Counted from the first letter of the stretch, positions 26,597 through 38,215 are shown. The stretch is 64,000 bases of DNA from Fimbriimonadaceae bacterium (GCA_019187105.1 JABAQM010000001.1:1178001-1242000); one strand, 5' to 3'. Translations and numbers: made by a program. The notes: a model not told the origin generated them from the letters alone.

Positions 26597-28456
26597 ATGC
26601 AACAACCTTACGAACAAAGCTATCTCTACCGCCTGCGGCATTCCGCTGCCCACCTCATGGCCCAGGCGCTCACCGAACTCTATCCTGGCGTCAAGCTTGC
26701 GATAGGCCCGCCGATTGAAAACGGTTTCTACTACGATGTCGATCCGCCGACTCCGATCAAGGAAGAGGATTTGGAGAGGATCGAATCGCGCATGCGCCAG
26801 CTGGCCAAGCTGAAGATGCCGATTGTGCGCAAGGTCGCCGGAGACCGGTGCGAGGCGAAGAAGATCGTGCTCGAAGAATGCACCCTCGGCCAAGGCGAGG
26901 AAACCGCGCTGTACAAGCTTCAACTCCTGGATGCCGTACCCGAAGGCGACGATGTCAGCTTCTACGATCAGCAGCGCTTCACCAACGGCAAACTCCATCG
27001 CTTCATCGATCTATGCCGGGGGCCGCACGTGGATTCCACCGAGGAGATCAAGCATTTCAAGCTGTTGACCATCGCCGGCGCCTATTGGCGGGGCGACGTT
27101 AAGAACAAGCAGCTCACCCGGATCTACGGCACCGCTTTCGAGACCCAAGAGGAACTCGACGACCACCTCCATATGCTTGAGGAGGCCAGGAAGCGGGACC
27201 ACCGCGTGCTCGGCCGAGAACTCGGACTGTTCATGTTCTCGCCCAAGGTTGGCACCGGGTTGCCCTTATGGCTGCCGAAGGGTGCGGTCATGCGCCAGGT
27301 CATGACCGATTTCCTTCAGCAGGAACAGGTCAAGCGCGGCTACCAGCCCGTCGTCACCCCCCATATCGCAAGCATCCGGCTCTACGAGAAGTCAGGCCAC
27401 ATCATCAACTATCGGGACAAGATGTTCCCGTTCATGGAGGACGAGGAAAAGGAGACCTTCATCCTCAAGCCCATGAACTGTCCGTTCCACATCGAGATCT
27501 ACGCCTCCCAGATGAGGAGCTACCGGGACCTGCCGATCCGCCTCGCGGAATTCGGAACCGTGCACCGCTACGAACAAAGTGGCGAGGTAGCCGGAATCCT
27601 CAGGGCTCGGGGTTTCACCCAGGACGATGCCCACCTCTTCGTGACTCCGGAACAGCTGGAAGGCGAGTTCATCGGTGTCGTCGAGCTGATGCGGGTCGTA
27701 CTGGACAAGCTCGGTTTGAAGGACTTCCGTCTCCGCGTCGGCACCAAAGACCCTACCAGCGACAAGTACGTCGGGGATGACGAGAATTGGGAAGCAGCAA
27801 CCGTTGCCATCACCAAGGCGTGTGAAAAGCTGGGTCTCGAGTACGAGATTTCGGTCGGCGACGCGGCCTTCTATGGCCCGAAGCTCGATCTGATCATCAA
27901 GGACGCGCTTCGCCGCGAGTGGCAGATGGGCACGGTTCAGGTGGACTACAACCTGCCGGAACGGTTCGATCTCGAATACATCGCCGAAGACGGCAAGCCA
28001 CATCGGCCGATCATGATCCACCGCGCTCCCTTTGGCTCGCTCGAACGTATGATTGGCCTCCTTACCGAGCAGTATGCGGGGGCCTTTCCGCTATGGCTGT
28101 CGCCGGTCCAAGTGGCCGTCCTTCCGATTGCCGACCGCCACATCGGCTACGCGCAGATGCTGGCCGAACGATTACAGGGGTTTAAGTCGCCCGACTATAA
28201 CCCGGACGGTGAGGAGACGCATCTACCCGATGTCGGGGCGGGACCGCAGGTGTCGTTCCGGGTTCATGTGGACGAGCGCCGGGAGACCCTTGGCAAGAAG
28301 ATCCGCGAGAATCAAATGCAGAAGGCGCCCTACATGCTCATCTGCGGCGATCGGGATATGGAAGCTGGGACCGTCGGCGTGCGCAGTCGCGAGGAAGGCG
28401 ACCTCGGCGCGATGACCTTCCAGGACTTCCTCAAGAAACTGATGGCCGACCTGTAA
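26597..28456 (+). CDS. thrS: Threonyl-tRNA synthetase lacking the N-terminal TGS domain
   Basis: 619 residues. The protein begins about 15 residues before the editing domain (RHSAAHLMAQAL with its HxxxH, and later IDLCRGPHV). The 60-residue TGS domain that normally comes first is absent. The class II core is complete: motif 1 region, zinc-site Cys in MNCPFHIEIY, motif 2 YEQSGEVAGILRARGF and motif 3 HRAPFGSLERM, then the anticodon domain. That last domain carries a short insertion (around SPDYNPDGEETHLPDVG). GGGGAGG 8 nt upstream fixes the start. It charges tRNA-Thr and clears Ser-tRNA-Thr. ltrA follows after 4 bp. Confidence 0.96.
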   Translation: MQQPYEQSYLYRLRHSAAHLMAQALTELYPGVKLAIGPPIENGFYYDVDPPTPIKEEDLERIESRMRQLAKLKMPIVRKVAGDRCEAKKIVLEECTLGQGEETALYKLQLLDAVPEGDDVSFYDQQRFTNGKLHRFIDLCRGPHVDSTEEIKHFKLLTIAGAYWRGDVKNKQLTRIYGTAFETQEELDDHLHMLEEARKRDHRVLGRELGLFMFSPKVGTGLPLWLPKGAVMRQVMTDFLQQEQVKRGYQPVVTPHIASIRLYEKSGHIINYRDKMFPFMEDEEKETFILKPMNCPFHIEIYASQMRSYRDLPIRLAEFGTVHRYEQSGEVAGILRARGFTQDDAHLFVTPEQLEGEFIGVVELMRVVLDKLGLKDFRLRVGTKDPTSDKYVGDDENWEAATVAITKACEKLGLEYEISVGDAAFYGPKLDLIIKDALRREWQMGTVQVDYNLPERFDLEYIAEDGKPHRPIMIHRAPFGSLERMIGLLTEQYAGAFPLWLSPVQVAVLPIADRHIGYAQMLAERLQGFKSPDYNPDGEETHLPDVGAGPQVSFRVHVDERRETLGKKIRENQMQKAPYMLICGDRDMEAGTVGVRSREEGDLGAMTFQDFLKKLMADL

Positions 28457-28460
28457 CCAC

Positions 28461-29705
28461 ATGGCCCGACCCACGATATTTCGCGGCGCCGCTGCCGCTC
28501 ACGTTCGCCGGAAGCTCGTTAAGCCGATGGAGCTTCACACCGCGGATGTGGACCGCAGCGAGCGCCACGCTTCGTGGCTCGAGCTGTTTTTCGATCTGAT
28601 TTTCGTCGCCGCCGTGGCGCAGCTTTCCGCGCGGCTGACGGCTGATTTCACAGGTCTGGGGCTCGCCAAGTTCATCTTGTTGTTCATTCCGGTCTGGTGG
28701 GCATGGGTAGGCCACACCTTCTATCTCAGCCGGTTCGACAACGACGACCTCGGCCACCGGCTCCTGACGATGGGGCAGATGGTCGGCGTCGCGGGCATGG
28801 CCGTTTACATTCCAGCCGCGCTGGAGACTGCTCACGAGGGCTTCGCCCTTAGCTATGCCCTGGTTCGCTTGCTGTTGGTGGCCGAATACGTCCGCGCCGG
28901 GCGTCATATTCCCCGGGTTCTTCCCTTGACCCGCCGGTATGCGACTTGCTTTGCGATTGCCCTCAGTTTCTGGATCGTTTCGGCGTGGGTCCCGGTGCCG
29001 TACGCATTTGCGTTGTGGGGCATCGGCCTCTGTATCGATTTCTATGGCCCGTTGGCGGCAGGCAAGCTCCATTCCCAGTTTCCTCCCCACGTCAGTCACC
29101 TTCCCGAACGCTTTGGGCTGTTCACGATCCTCGTGCTCGGCGAATCGGTGATTGCGACCGTGCTCGGTGTCGCGGGCAATGTGCGCGGCATTGCGGGAGG
29201 CAGCGCCGGCTTCATTGCACTGCTGCTGGCGTTCATGATCTGGTGGGGTTACTTCGACGGAGTGAAGGCGGCGGAACACCGCCATCTGGCCCCCGATCGA
29301 ATTCTCTCCTACCAGGTCTGGCTCTATGCCCACCTGCCCATCGCCATGAGCATCGTCATCGTTGCAATCTCGGCCAAGAAGATCATCCTGGATCCGATGC
29401 ACGCACCGGAACTTCTCAAGGTCGGGGGACTCGTTGGTGGAATGTTCGTCATCATGGTGCTGTTCACCCAGCTCTACGTTCACTCGCCTGCATACTCGCT
29501 CACCGAGCAGGAACGGCGGTCGACGCTGATTCATTACCGTCTTGCCCTCTTGGCCATTCCTATCGCGGTAGCGGCCCCCTTTATGCCGGGGATCGTATCG
29601 CTTGGACTGATCTCAATGGTCATTCTTGCCCAGGTGATCTACTCCGTTATCCGAACGCCGTTCGACCAAACCGTCAGCCTGCTCGGCGACGAAGCCGCTG
29701 GATAG
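28461..29705 (+). CDS. ltrA: Low-temperature-requirement A (LtrA) family membrane protein
   Basis: 414 residues with about ten to twelve hydrophobic helices. The LtrA hallmark ASWLELFFDLIFVAAVAQLS follows the N-terminal basic region (RSERH). A second family block is ERFGLFTILVLGESVIATV. LtrA was found as needed for growth of Listeria at low temperature; the biochemical role is unknown. The gene is 4 bp behind thrS, so it is probably read from the same mRNA. Its last 32 bp overlap the convergent APC permease gene. Confidence 0.92.
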   Translation: MARPTIFRGAAAAHVRRKLVKPMELHTADVDRSERHASWLELFFDLIFVAAVAQLSARLTADFTGLGLAKFILLFIPVWWAWVGHTFYLSRFDNDDLGHRLLTMGQMVGVAGMAVYIPAALETAHEGFALSYALVRLLLVAEYVRAGRHIPRVLPLTRRYATCFAIALSFWIVSAWVPVPYAFALWGIGLCIDFYGPLAAGKLHSQFPPHVSHLPERFGLFTILVLGESVIATVLGVAGNVRGIAGGSAGFIALLLAFMIWWGYFDGVKAAEHRHLAPDRILSYQVWLYAHLPIAMSIVIVAISAKKIILDPMHAPELLKVGGLVGGMFVIMVLFTQLYVHSPAYSLTEQERRSTLIHYRLALLAIPIAVAAPFMPGIVSLGLISMVILAQVIYSVIRTPFDQTVSLLGDEAAG

Positions 29706-31026
29706 CGTAGTAGACCAGCGGTCCGCTCGCGATGATGAGGGCGGTAGGAACCATCGTCGCGCGCTCTTCGGGGTCTATCACGGTTGCGGCGATCAGCAAT
29801 CCAACCAATAGGATCGGCATCGTCACGATGGCGAAGAGGAACGGCATTCCTCCCCAGATGCGGAACGGTCGGTGAAGATTGGGCTCGTTTTTTCGCAAGA
29901 CGATAAGGCTCAGGCTTTCCAGCACCAGTGCGCAACCATAGAGGATCACGTTGACCCGGACGAGGTCTTGGAACGTCTGCGCCACGAGCACGGCATGGAT
30001 CACGGCGCAAAGGAGGATCGCCCGATACGGCGTTCCGAATCGCGGATGGATGGCCACCAGACCCTGCGGCAGATACCGTTCCCGGGCGAGCACGAACGGT
30101 ACCCGGGAGGCACCGAGCAGCGTGCCCGTATAGAGCGCCACCATCGAAATGGCGCCCGCCACCAGCATCAGCATGCCAAGCCAGGGTCCACCGATAACGG
30201 AGGCGATCATCGGCCATGCGCCTTCCTCCCACTTGGCAGGATCTGGCACGAAGGCGAGGCCGGCGAGCGTGGCGATCAGGTAGACGCCGGTGACGGCGAC
30301 GATTCCGAACAGCATGGCGCGGGGATAGGCCTTCTGGGGCTCGTCGACTTCCTCCGCGATCGTGGACAGCGCGTCCCAGCCCAGGTAGTTCCACATGACG
30401 ATGGCGAGACCCCCGCTGAGGCTGCCCCAAAGGTTCTCGGTCTGCAGCGGTGGTAAGAACGGCGTCGGAGCTTGGGCATAGCGCCACCCCGCGATGCCCG
30501 CCATGATGAGGAACGGAAGAACAATCATTCCGGCAAAGGCCGCGCTCGCAATGCCGACCTGCTTCGTGCCCCGAATGTTAAGGTATGCAAACATTCCGAC
30601 GACGATAACGGCAACCAACCACTTCATCGCGGGAAGATCGATGCCTTTGATCCCGAACTGTTCGGTTAGGAAGCCAGATAAATAGCTGGTGAATAGGACC
30701 GGGTAGATCGCGGCGTCGATGATTGCATAGAGCCAGCTCCACCAGGCGTTGACGAAGCCCCAGAACGGTCCCAGCGCCCGCCGCACCCAGATGATGTAGC
30801 CCCCTTCTTCGGGGAGGGCCGGCGCGAGCTCGCAGGTCGTGAGCGCATCGGGTAATGCCCAAACGAGAGGGGTCAAGAGGATCAGGGCGATCGCGATGGC
30901 AGGGCCGACTTCCTTAACCAGCTCTTCAAGCCCAAAGGGCCCACCGCTGACCTGGCAGTAGACGGTGCAGACGAGCAGCCCCGTCGTCATCGCTCGTCGT
31001 TTGAGCGTGCCTTTCCCTGCGCTCAT
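29674..31026 (-). CDS. APC-superfamily amino acid/polyamine permease
   Basis: 450 residues with twelve predicted helices. Family motifs include VSGGPFGLEELVKEVGPA in helix 1 and the consensus region ALPEEGGYIIWVRRALGPFWGF, which match LAT/PUT-type (plant polyamine uptake-like) permeases most closely. It should import amino acids or polyamines by cation symport or exchange; an arginine/polyamine link to the arginase at 45803 is only a thought. ATG 31026 has TAAACT 8 nt upstream. Confidence 0.9.
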   Translation of the reverse strand: MSAGKGTLKRRAMTTGLLVCTVYCQVSGGPFGLEELVKEVGPAIAIALILLTPLVWALPDALTTCELAPALPEEGGYIIWVRRALGPFWGFVNAWWSWLYAIIDAAIYPVLFTSYLSGFLTEQFGIKGIDLPAMKWLVAVIVVGMFAYLNIRGTKQVGIASAAFAGMIVLPFLIMAGIAGWRYAQAPTPFLPPLQTENLWGSLSGGLAIVMWNYLGWDALSTIAEEVDEPQKAYPRAMLFGIVAVTGVYLIATLAGLAFVPDPAKWEEGAWPMIASVIGGPWLGMLMLVAGAISMVALYTGTLLGASRVPFVLARERYLPQGLVAIHPRFGTPYRAILLCAVIHAVLVAQTFQDLVRVNVILYGCALVLESLSLIVLRKNEPNLHRPFRIWGGMPFLFAIVTMPILLVGLLIAATVIDPEERATMVPTALIIASGPLVYYAIQRLRRRAG

Positions 31027-31034
31027 CGGGAGTT

Positions 31035-31040
31035 AGTTTA
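31035..31040 (-). promoter_or_regulatory. -10 box TAAACT for the APC permease gene
   Basis: TAAACT is 8 nt before the ATG at 31026. It is only 5 bp from the divergent DinB -10 box. Confidence 0.45.
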
Positions 31041-31045
31041 GGCGG

Positions 31046-31051
31046 TACGCT
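31046..31051 (+). promoter_or_regulatory. -10 box TACGCT for a leaderless DinB gene
   Basis: TACGCT is 6 nt before the ATG at 31058. Confidence 0.5.
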
Positions 31052-31057
31052 CGCCCC

Positions 31058-31543
31058 ATGTCCGACTTCGCCAGCGCGTGGGCGCTATGCCGCAGCCGCT
31101 TCGTCGACGCTGTCGACGGCCTAAGCCAGGCACAGCTCAATTGGCGAATGCATCCTGGCACGCTGACGATCGGCGAGATGGCGTTTCATGTGGCCGGAGC
31201 CGAGGTGAATTTTGCCGCCCAGCTGACCGAGTCGGCCCTGGACCCCTATCTGGAGCGGCTGAGCCATGCCGCCACCGACAGAATCGTCAACGAGAAGCCG
31301 TTCCCGTTTAGCGAGGCGGAGACGACACCCGAGGCGATTCGCGAAGCGCTGGAGCGGTCGAAGGGCGTGATGGGGCCGCTGATCGAGCGCCCAACCGGTG
31401 AGATCCTGCGGAAGGAGATCGTCAGCGTTCTGGGTCCCGTGATCACCGGCGAGGGTGCGTTTGCGCGGATGGCGTTCCATGCGGCCTATCACCAGGGCCA
31501 GGTTCACTTTATGCGAACGGCGCCCGGTTTTCCTCCGAACTAA
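31058..31543 (+). CDS. DinB/DUF664-type four-helix protein
   Basis: 161 residues of the DinB/YfiT metal-binding four-helix fold: FVDAVDGLSQAQLNWRMHP, then TIGEMAFHVAGAEVNFA with the first His ligand, and the C-terminal FHAAYHQGQVHFMR that supplies the other His residues. Many such proteins are thiol-dependent transferases using bacillithiol or mycothiol; the substrate is unknown. The start is preceded directly by a -10 box. A second DinB-like gene lies at 33446. Confidence 0.88.
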   Translation: MSDFASAWALCRSRFVDAVDGLSQAQLNWRMHPGTLTIGEMAFHVAGAEVNFAAQLTESALDPYLERLSHAATDRIVNEKPFPFSEAETTPEAIREALERSKGVMGPLIERPTGEILRKEIVSVLGPVITGEGAFARMAFHAAYHQGQVHFMRTAPGFPPN

Positions 31544-31604
31544 ATGGGCCAATGAAAGCCGGTGGGACGGTCCGTCGGGCTTTCTCTAACGCGGCAACAG
31601 GCGG

Positions 31605-32915
31605 CTAAGGACCGATATGTCGGGGAAGACGCCTCGAGGTACGCACATAAACATCAAGGGTGTCCCCAATCTTAGGATTCTCGGTGATATTGCGACCCTG
31701 AGACACGAACGCCGTCACTCCGCCGTCGCTAGAACTCGCCGGAAAGTATGAGCCATCGTCGATCTGACCATTTTCGGAGGTAAGGCTCCAGCGTTCAGTC
31801 GTTTGATCGACCAGGTTTCGAACAAAGATGTCTGGAGCATCGTTCGTATCACCCGAAATCAGATTGGTTGAGTGCGACGTGAAGGCCACAAGCCGTCCGT
31901 CACCGCTGACGCACGCATAGCGCGAGTGGTCGTTGCCTTGAACCCCCGCCGTCGTTACGCTCGCTCGCCGCGTCGTCTTCGCCGTTCGGTCTCGAACAAA
32001 CACGTCCGGCGCGGTATTCGTGTCGCCCGAAACCAGATTGCTTGCTCGGGATTCGAATGCCACAACTCGCCCATCGTAGGACAGGCATGGGTCGTAACTC
32101 CCGCTGTTCGCGACCTGGTTGTTCGTTGAAAGGCTGGCCAGCGACGTGTCGCCCGTTTGCAGATCGTGAACGAAGATGTCTCGCTTCGAGCCGCCGCCAC
32201 CAGGTCCCAGGTTGGAAGCGTATGATTCATAGGCAACCACCAAGCCGTTCCCTGCGATCCAGGGATCGTACGAAGTTGAATTGGCTTGCTGTCCCGAAGC
32301 GCTCACATTTACTCTGGACGTGATGCCCAAGAGTCGGTCGCGAATAAAGATGTCGGCGCACCCGTTGGTGTCGCTTCCCACGAGATTTGAGGCATGGGAG
32401 TCGAAGACGACAAATCTGCCGTCCGCACTGATGGACGGGTTCGTGGAGTCGTGGTTGGCCGCTGATCCAGATGTGCTCACCGAGACCAATTCGGTGGAAC
32501 CTGACTGCCAGTCATACAGGAAGATGTCCGAAGCTTGGTTGCCATCTCCTACTACCAAGCCTGTGGAATAGGAAGAGAACACGATGAAGCGACCGTCGGC
32601 GGAGATCGCTGGATTATAGGATCCACCGTCCTTGACGAATCCATCCAACGGCGTTGACACACAGGTGATCCCCCAGCCATGCAGGTCGCGCACGTAGATG
32701 TCGTTCCAACTGTCGTCGTCGGCGGCGGTCAGGTTGGCAGCGTTCGATTCGAATACGACGAAGCGACCGTTACCTGAAACCGCCGGCATTCCAGAATCTT
32801 GGTCCCCGAAAATCCCGTTTGCGTTGACGCTGACAGCAACGGTATCCCACGACAGAGCGAACGTACTTGCCGAGAGAGCAACGGTGAGCAAGGCGAAGAG
32901 GTTAGTCGTCCTCAA
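31605..32915 (-). CDS. Exported TolB-like seven-bladed beta-propeller protein
   Basis: 436 residues with signal peptide ending near STFALS. Seven repeats of the pattern ISADGRFVVFDSHASNLV...DIFIRDR are visible, enough for a closed seven-bladed propeller like TolB/PD40 proteins. No enzymatic motif is seen; it is probably a periplasmic or surface binding protein. The frame also has an ATG at 32927, but that ATG overlaps a TATAAT -10 box. I therefore prefer the TTG at 32915, which gives MRTTNLFALLTVALSAS. Confidence 0.82.
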   Translation of the reverse strand: MRTTNLFALLTVALSASTFALSWDTVAVSVNANGIFGDQDSGMPAVSGNGRFVVFESNAANLTAADDDSWNDIYVRDLHGWGITCVSTPLDGFVKDGGSYNPAISADGRFIVFSSYSTGLVVGDGNQASDIFLYDWQSGSTELVSVSTSGSAANHDSTNPSISADGRFVVFDSHASNLVGSDTNGCADIFIRDRLLGITSRVNVSASGQQANSTSYDPWIAGNGLVVAYESYASNLGPGGGGSKRDIFVHDLQTGDTSLASLSTNNQVANSGSYDPCLSYDGRVVAFESRASNLVSGDTNTAPDVFVRDRTAKTTRRASVTTAGVQGNDHSRYACVSGDGRLVAFTSHSTNLISGDTNDAPDIFVRNLVDQTTERWSLTSENGQIDDGSYFPASSSDGGVTAFVSQGRNITENPKIGDTLDVYVRTSRRLPRHIGP

Positions 32916-32925
32916 ATGTCCGCCC

Positions 32926-32931
32926 ATTATA
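32926..32931 (-). promoter_or_regulatory. -10 box TATAAT for the TolB-like propeller gene
   Basis: A perfect TATAAT sits 10 nt before the TTG start at 32915. The terminator hairpin of the upstream gene covers the region where the -35 would be. Confidence 0.6.
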
Positions 32932-32934
32932 CAA

Positions 32935-32966
32935 AAGACCCTTGTCCCGAAGGAGGCAAGGGTCTT
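32935..32966 (-). terminator. Intrinsic terminator of the cysteine-rich secreted protein gene
   Basis: A 10-bp stem, aagacccttg with caagggtctt, with a 12-nt loop, followed on the minus strand by TTTTGTAT. Confidence 0.82.
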
Positions 32967-32978
32967 GGCGACTTCCGC

Positions 32979-33356
32979 CTATCCCGCTACCTTGAGGACC
33001 GTTTTCTTTCGAAACTTTCCACACTTGCCGCAGTTTCCGGCTTTGGTGGCGGTGGTGTGGCAGTTCTCGCACGCGTAGGTGACCGCGACCGGCTGTTCTT
33101 TGCCTTTGCACTTTGGACACGTGCCGGCCTTCTTCTCGGCAATTGCGTCCTTGACGCAGCCGTACTGCATCGTGGCGTAGATCTGCTTCATCTCCGCGCC
33201 GCAAGCGCATTTGCCGCCCGTCTTGCTGGCGACATGGCACTTGGCGCAGGCGTAGACGCGGTTCGCCGTCTTTGCCTCGACAGCCTTCTGGGCGGGTGCG
33301 ACCCCGACCAGGCAGGCGGCAAGCACGACACCGATCAACAGTTTGGCAATTCGCAT
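32979..33356 (-). CDS. Small secreted cysteine-rich (zinc-ribbon-like) protein
   Basis: 125 residues: signal peptide MRIAKLLIGVVLAACLVGVAPA, then a Lys-rich mature part with about a dozen Cys and two internally similar units, VYACAKCHVASKTGGKCACG and TYACENCHTTATKAGNCGKCG. A third CPKCKGK pair lies between. The repeated CxxC-H...C-xx-C pattern suggests metal (zinc) binding outside the cytoplasm; haem attachment is less likely because the CxxCH pairs sit inside ribbon-like repeats. GGAGG lies 6 nt before the ATG. No known family is assigned with certainty. Confidence 0.8.
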   Translation of the reverse strand: MRIAKLLIGVVLAACLVGVAPAQKAVEAKTANRVYACAKCHVASKTGGKCACGAEMKQIYATMQYGCVKDAIAEKKAGTCPKCKGKEQPVAVTYACENCHTTATKAGNCGKCGKFRKKTVLKVAG

Positions 33357-33403
33357 TTTGATCCTCCAACTTTGGGGCCAGGAGTTATCCGGCCACACTC
33401 GTC

Positions 33404-33409
33404 ATTGTA
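33404..33409 (-). promoter_or_regulatory. Likely -10 box TACAAT of the cysteine-rich protein gene
   Basis: TACAAT is followed by a leader of about 40 nt containing GGAGG. This gene therefore uses a normal leader, unlike its divergent neighbour. Confidence 0.4.
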
Positions 33410-33433
33410 TCAAGCGCCAGCGCGTTCCGTCGG

Positions 33434-33439
33434 TATTCT
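33434..33439 (+). promoter_or_regulatory. -10 box TATTCT for the leaderless second DinB-like gene
   Basis: TATTCT is 6 nt before the ATG at 33446. Confidence 0.5.
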
Positions 33440-33445
33440 CGCGAA

Positions 33446-34006
33446 ATGAATTTGCGGGAGGAACTCAAGTTTCAGTACCACAGCGGCTTGGAGATGCTAA
33501 CCGAATGCATACGCCGCTGTCCCGAAGACCTCTGGATAGCTCCCAATCCGCCGAATCCGGTTGCGGCCAGCCCGGACAACCCCGACTGGAACGGCGTCGA
33601 GCGGCCCTTCTGGCGCATCGCCTTTCACAACGTCTACTTCACCCACCTCTATTTGGGACAGAACGAGGCCGCCTTCATGCCTCCCCCAGCCGCTCTCACC
33701 GTTCGTTCGCGTCCCGATTTCGAAGCGATGTGGCACGCACCGTGGGCTCTGGAGCCGTACGAGCTCGTAACGGCCGCCCACCCGGTCAGCCGGGACGAGC
33801 TGCTGGAGTACCTGCATTTTGTCGACGGTCTGGTAGACGCCACCGTTGACGGCCTGGATCTGGAGCATCCGGCAAGCGGCTTCGAGCTCTACCCAGGGTT
33901 TACCAAGATCGGCCATCAGCTGCTGAATCTGCGGCATCTGATGGGCCACGTCGGCCAGCTCAGCGAGCTGCTGATGCTCCGCGGCACCGATATTGAGTGG
34001 CGGTAG
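33446..34006 (+). CDS. DinB-superfamily protein
   Basis: 186 residues predicted as a four-helix DinB-like bundle. His ligands are suggested by the segment FWRIAFHNVYFTHLYLG and by LLNLRHLMGHVGQLSELL at the C-terminus. It is only distantly similar to the DinB protein at 31058 and carries a Pro-rich linker (PNPPNPVAASPDNP). A hydrolase or thiol-transferase role is possible but unproven. Confidence 0.8.
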   Translation: MNLREELKFQYHSGLEMLTECIRRCPEDLWIAPNPPNPVAASPDNPDWNGVERPFWRIAFHNVYFTHLYLGQNEAAFMPPPAALTVRSRPDFEAMWHAPWALEPYELVTAAHPVSRDELLEYLHFVDGLVDATVDGLDLEHPASGFELYPGFTKIGHQLLNLRHLMGHVGQLSELLMLRGTDIEWR

Positions 34007-34024
34007 CTTCCAGGGCGAAGTCGC

Positions 34025-35008
34025 CTACTCTTTCGCCCAGAACATTGCGCCAGCGGGCTCGGAGACCACCGCCTGCTTCAGCACCTGCAGGGCCTTTCGC
34101 AAGCCCTCCATCGGCGACATCAGCCCATCTTCGTGCTCGATCGAGAGCACGTGGTCGTAGCCAACCATGCGGAGGTTTGATACGAAGTCCTTCCACCACT
34201 CGATTCCGTGACCGTAACCCACGCTTCGGAACACCCAGGAGCGGCTGAGAATGTCGCCATACGACTTGGTATCCAGGTTGCCGTTGCGGCCGGAATTGTA
34301 GGGGTCGATTCTGGTGTCCTTGGCGTGGACGTGGTAAAGCGCGCCTTCGGCGCCAAGTTCGCGGACGGCGGCGATGGGGTCGATGCCCTGCCACCAGAGA
34401 TGGGAGGGGTCGAAATTCGCCCCGATCGCGTCACCTTCCTTTCCGATTCCATGCCGAAGCTTCAGGAGGGTGTCGTTGCTGTACACCACAAACCCAGGAT
34501 GCATCTCGATGCAGAATCTCACCCCATGGTTGTTTAGCAGGTTTGCCTGCTCGGACCAATAGGGGATGACGACCGAATTCCACTGCCACTCCAGCACGTC
34601 GCGGTATTCGTCTGGCCAGGCGCACGTCACCCAGTTCGGATTGATCGCTCCGGGGTGGTCGCCTGGGCAACCGCTGAATCCGTTGACGCAGCCAACCCCC
34701 AGGGCCGAGGCAAGTTTGACCGCCTTCACGAACACGTCGTGATGCTCTTGGGCGACGGCCTTGTTGGGATGGATCGGGTTGCCGTGGACGCTGATCGCGC
34801 TGATCGTCAAGCCACGGTCGGCAACCGCCTTCAAGAGGGCATCTCGCTCAGCCTGGCTCTCCAACAGCTTGTCGACCTGAAGGTGTGCAGAGCCAGGATA
34901 GGCGCCGGCGCCGAACTCGACGGCTTCGATTCCCTCCGACTTCACGAGGTCGAGGGTTTCATGAAGTGTCTTGTCGCCGAAGAGCGCGGTGAAGATGCCG
35001 ATTTTCAT
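34025..35008 (-). CDS. Sugar phosphate isomerase/epimerase (xylose isomerase-like TIM barrel)
   Basis: 327 residues of the AP-endonuclease-2/xylose-isomerase-like TIM barrel family (IolE/hydroxypyruvate isomerase group). It starts MKIGIFTALFGDKTLHETLDLV. Metal-binding residues are likely in FCIEMHPGFVVYS, GANFDPSHLWWQG, YHVHAKDT and the terminal VLSIEHEDGLMSP. This set of Glu, His, Asp and Glu is typical. The substrate is probably a ketose or inositol derivative and cannot be set by sequence alone. It is divergent from ligA, with a leaderless-type -10 box upstream. Confidence 0.9.
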   Translation of the reverse strand: MKIGIFTALFGDKTLHETLDLVKSEGIEAVEFGAGAYPGSAHLQVDKLLESQAERDALLKAVADRGLTISAISVHGNPIHPNKAVAQEHHDVFVKAVKLASALGVGCVNGFSGCPGDHPGAINPNWVTCAWPDEYRDVLEWQWNSVVIPYWSEQANLLNNHGVRFCIEMHPGFVVYSNDTLLKLRHGIGKEGDAIGANFDPSHLWWQGIDPIAAVRELGAEGALYHVHAKDTRIDPYNSGRNGNLDTKSYGDILSRSWVFRSVGYGHGIEWWKDFVSNLRMVGYDHVLSIEHEDGLMSPMEGLRKALQVLKQAVVSEPAGAMFWAKE

Positions 35009-35015
35009 CGCGATA

Positions 35016-35021
35016 AGTTTA
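35016..35021 (-). promoter_or_regulatory. -10 box TAAACT for the leaderless TIM-barrel isomerase gene
   Basis: TAAACT is 7 nt before the ATG at 35008. Confidence 0.5.
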
Positions 35022-35022
35022 G

Positions 35023-37912
<2,890 letters not shown>

Positions 37913-37916
<4 letters not shown>

Positions 37917-38215
37917 CCGCGCAGACCTTGAGCGCGAGGCACTTCCGGTCCGGGAGCGCTGTTGCCGCCGCCACTCGGAGGCGGAGGAGGTGTAGAAGCG
38001 GTCATGCCGCCGCCACCGCCACCCTGGTTGCCGGATCCCGGAAGGCTGGGCGCATAGGTGACGCTGCCGGCCGGATACTGAGGGTCAGAAACGACCACCT
38101 GCTCCGGAGGAGAAAAAGTCTGCGGTTCCGGCTTCGTGAAGTACGTGCCTGCAAGGGCGCCAATCGCAATGATGATGGCGACGATCGTGAATATGAGGTC
38201 GTTTTGGCTCTTCAT
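37913..38215 (-). CDS. Small single-span membrane protein with Pro/Gly-rich tail
   Basis: 100 residues: one helix (LIFTIVAIIIAIGALAGTYF, about 6-27) followed by a Pro-, Gly- and Ser-rich tail ending GPEVPRAQGLRG. It lies 25 bp behind purH in the same direction. The tail resembles the low-complexity tails of the pilus proteins at 57-60 kb. The function is unknown. A TAGAAT 12 nt upstream may be its own -10. Confidence 0.6.

Noticed and set aside
32979-33356. c-type cytochrome with CxxCH haem sites
   Set aside because: The CxxCH pairs recur within repeated ribbon-like units with further close cysteines, and no distal haem ligand pattern is seen.
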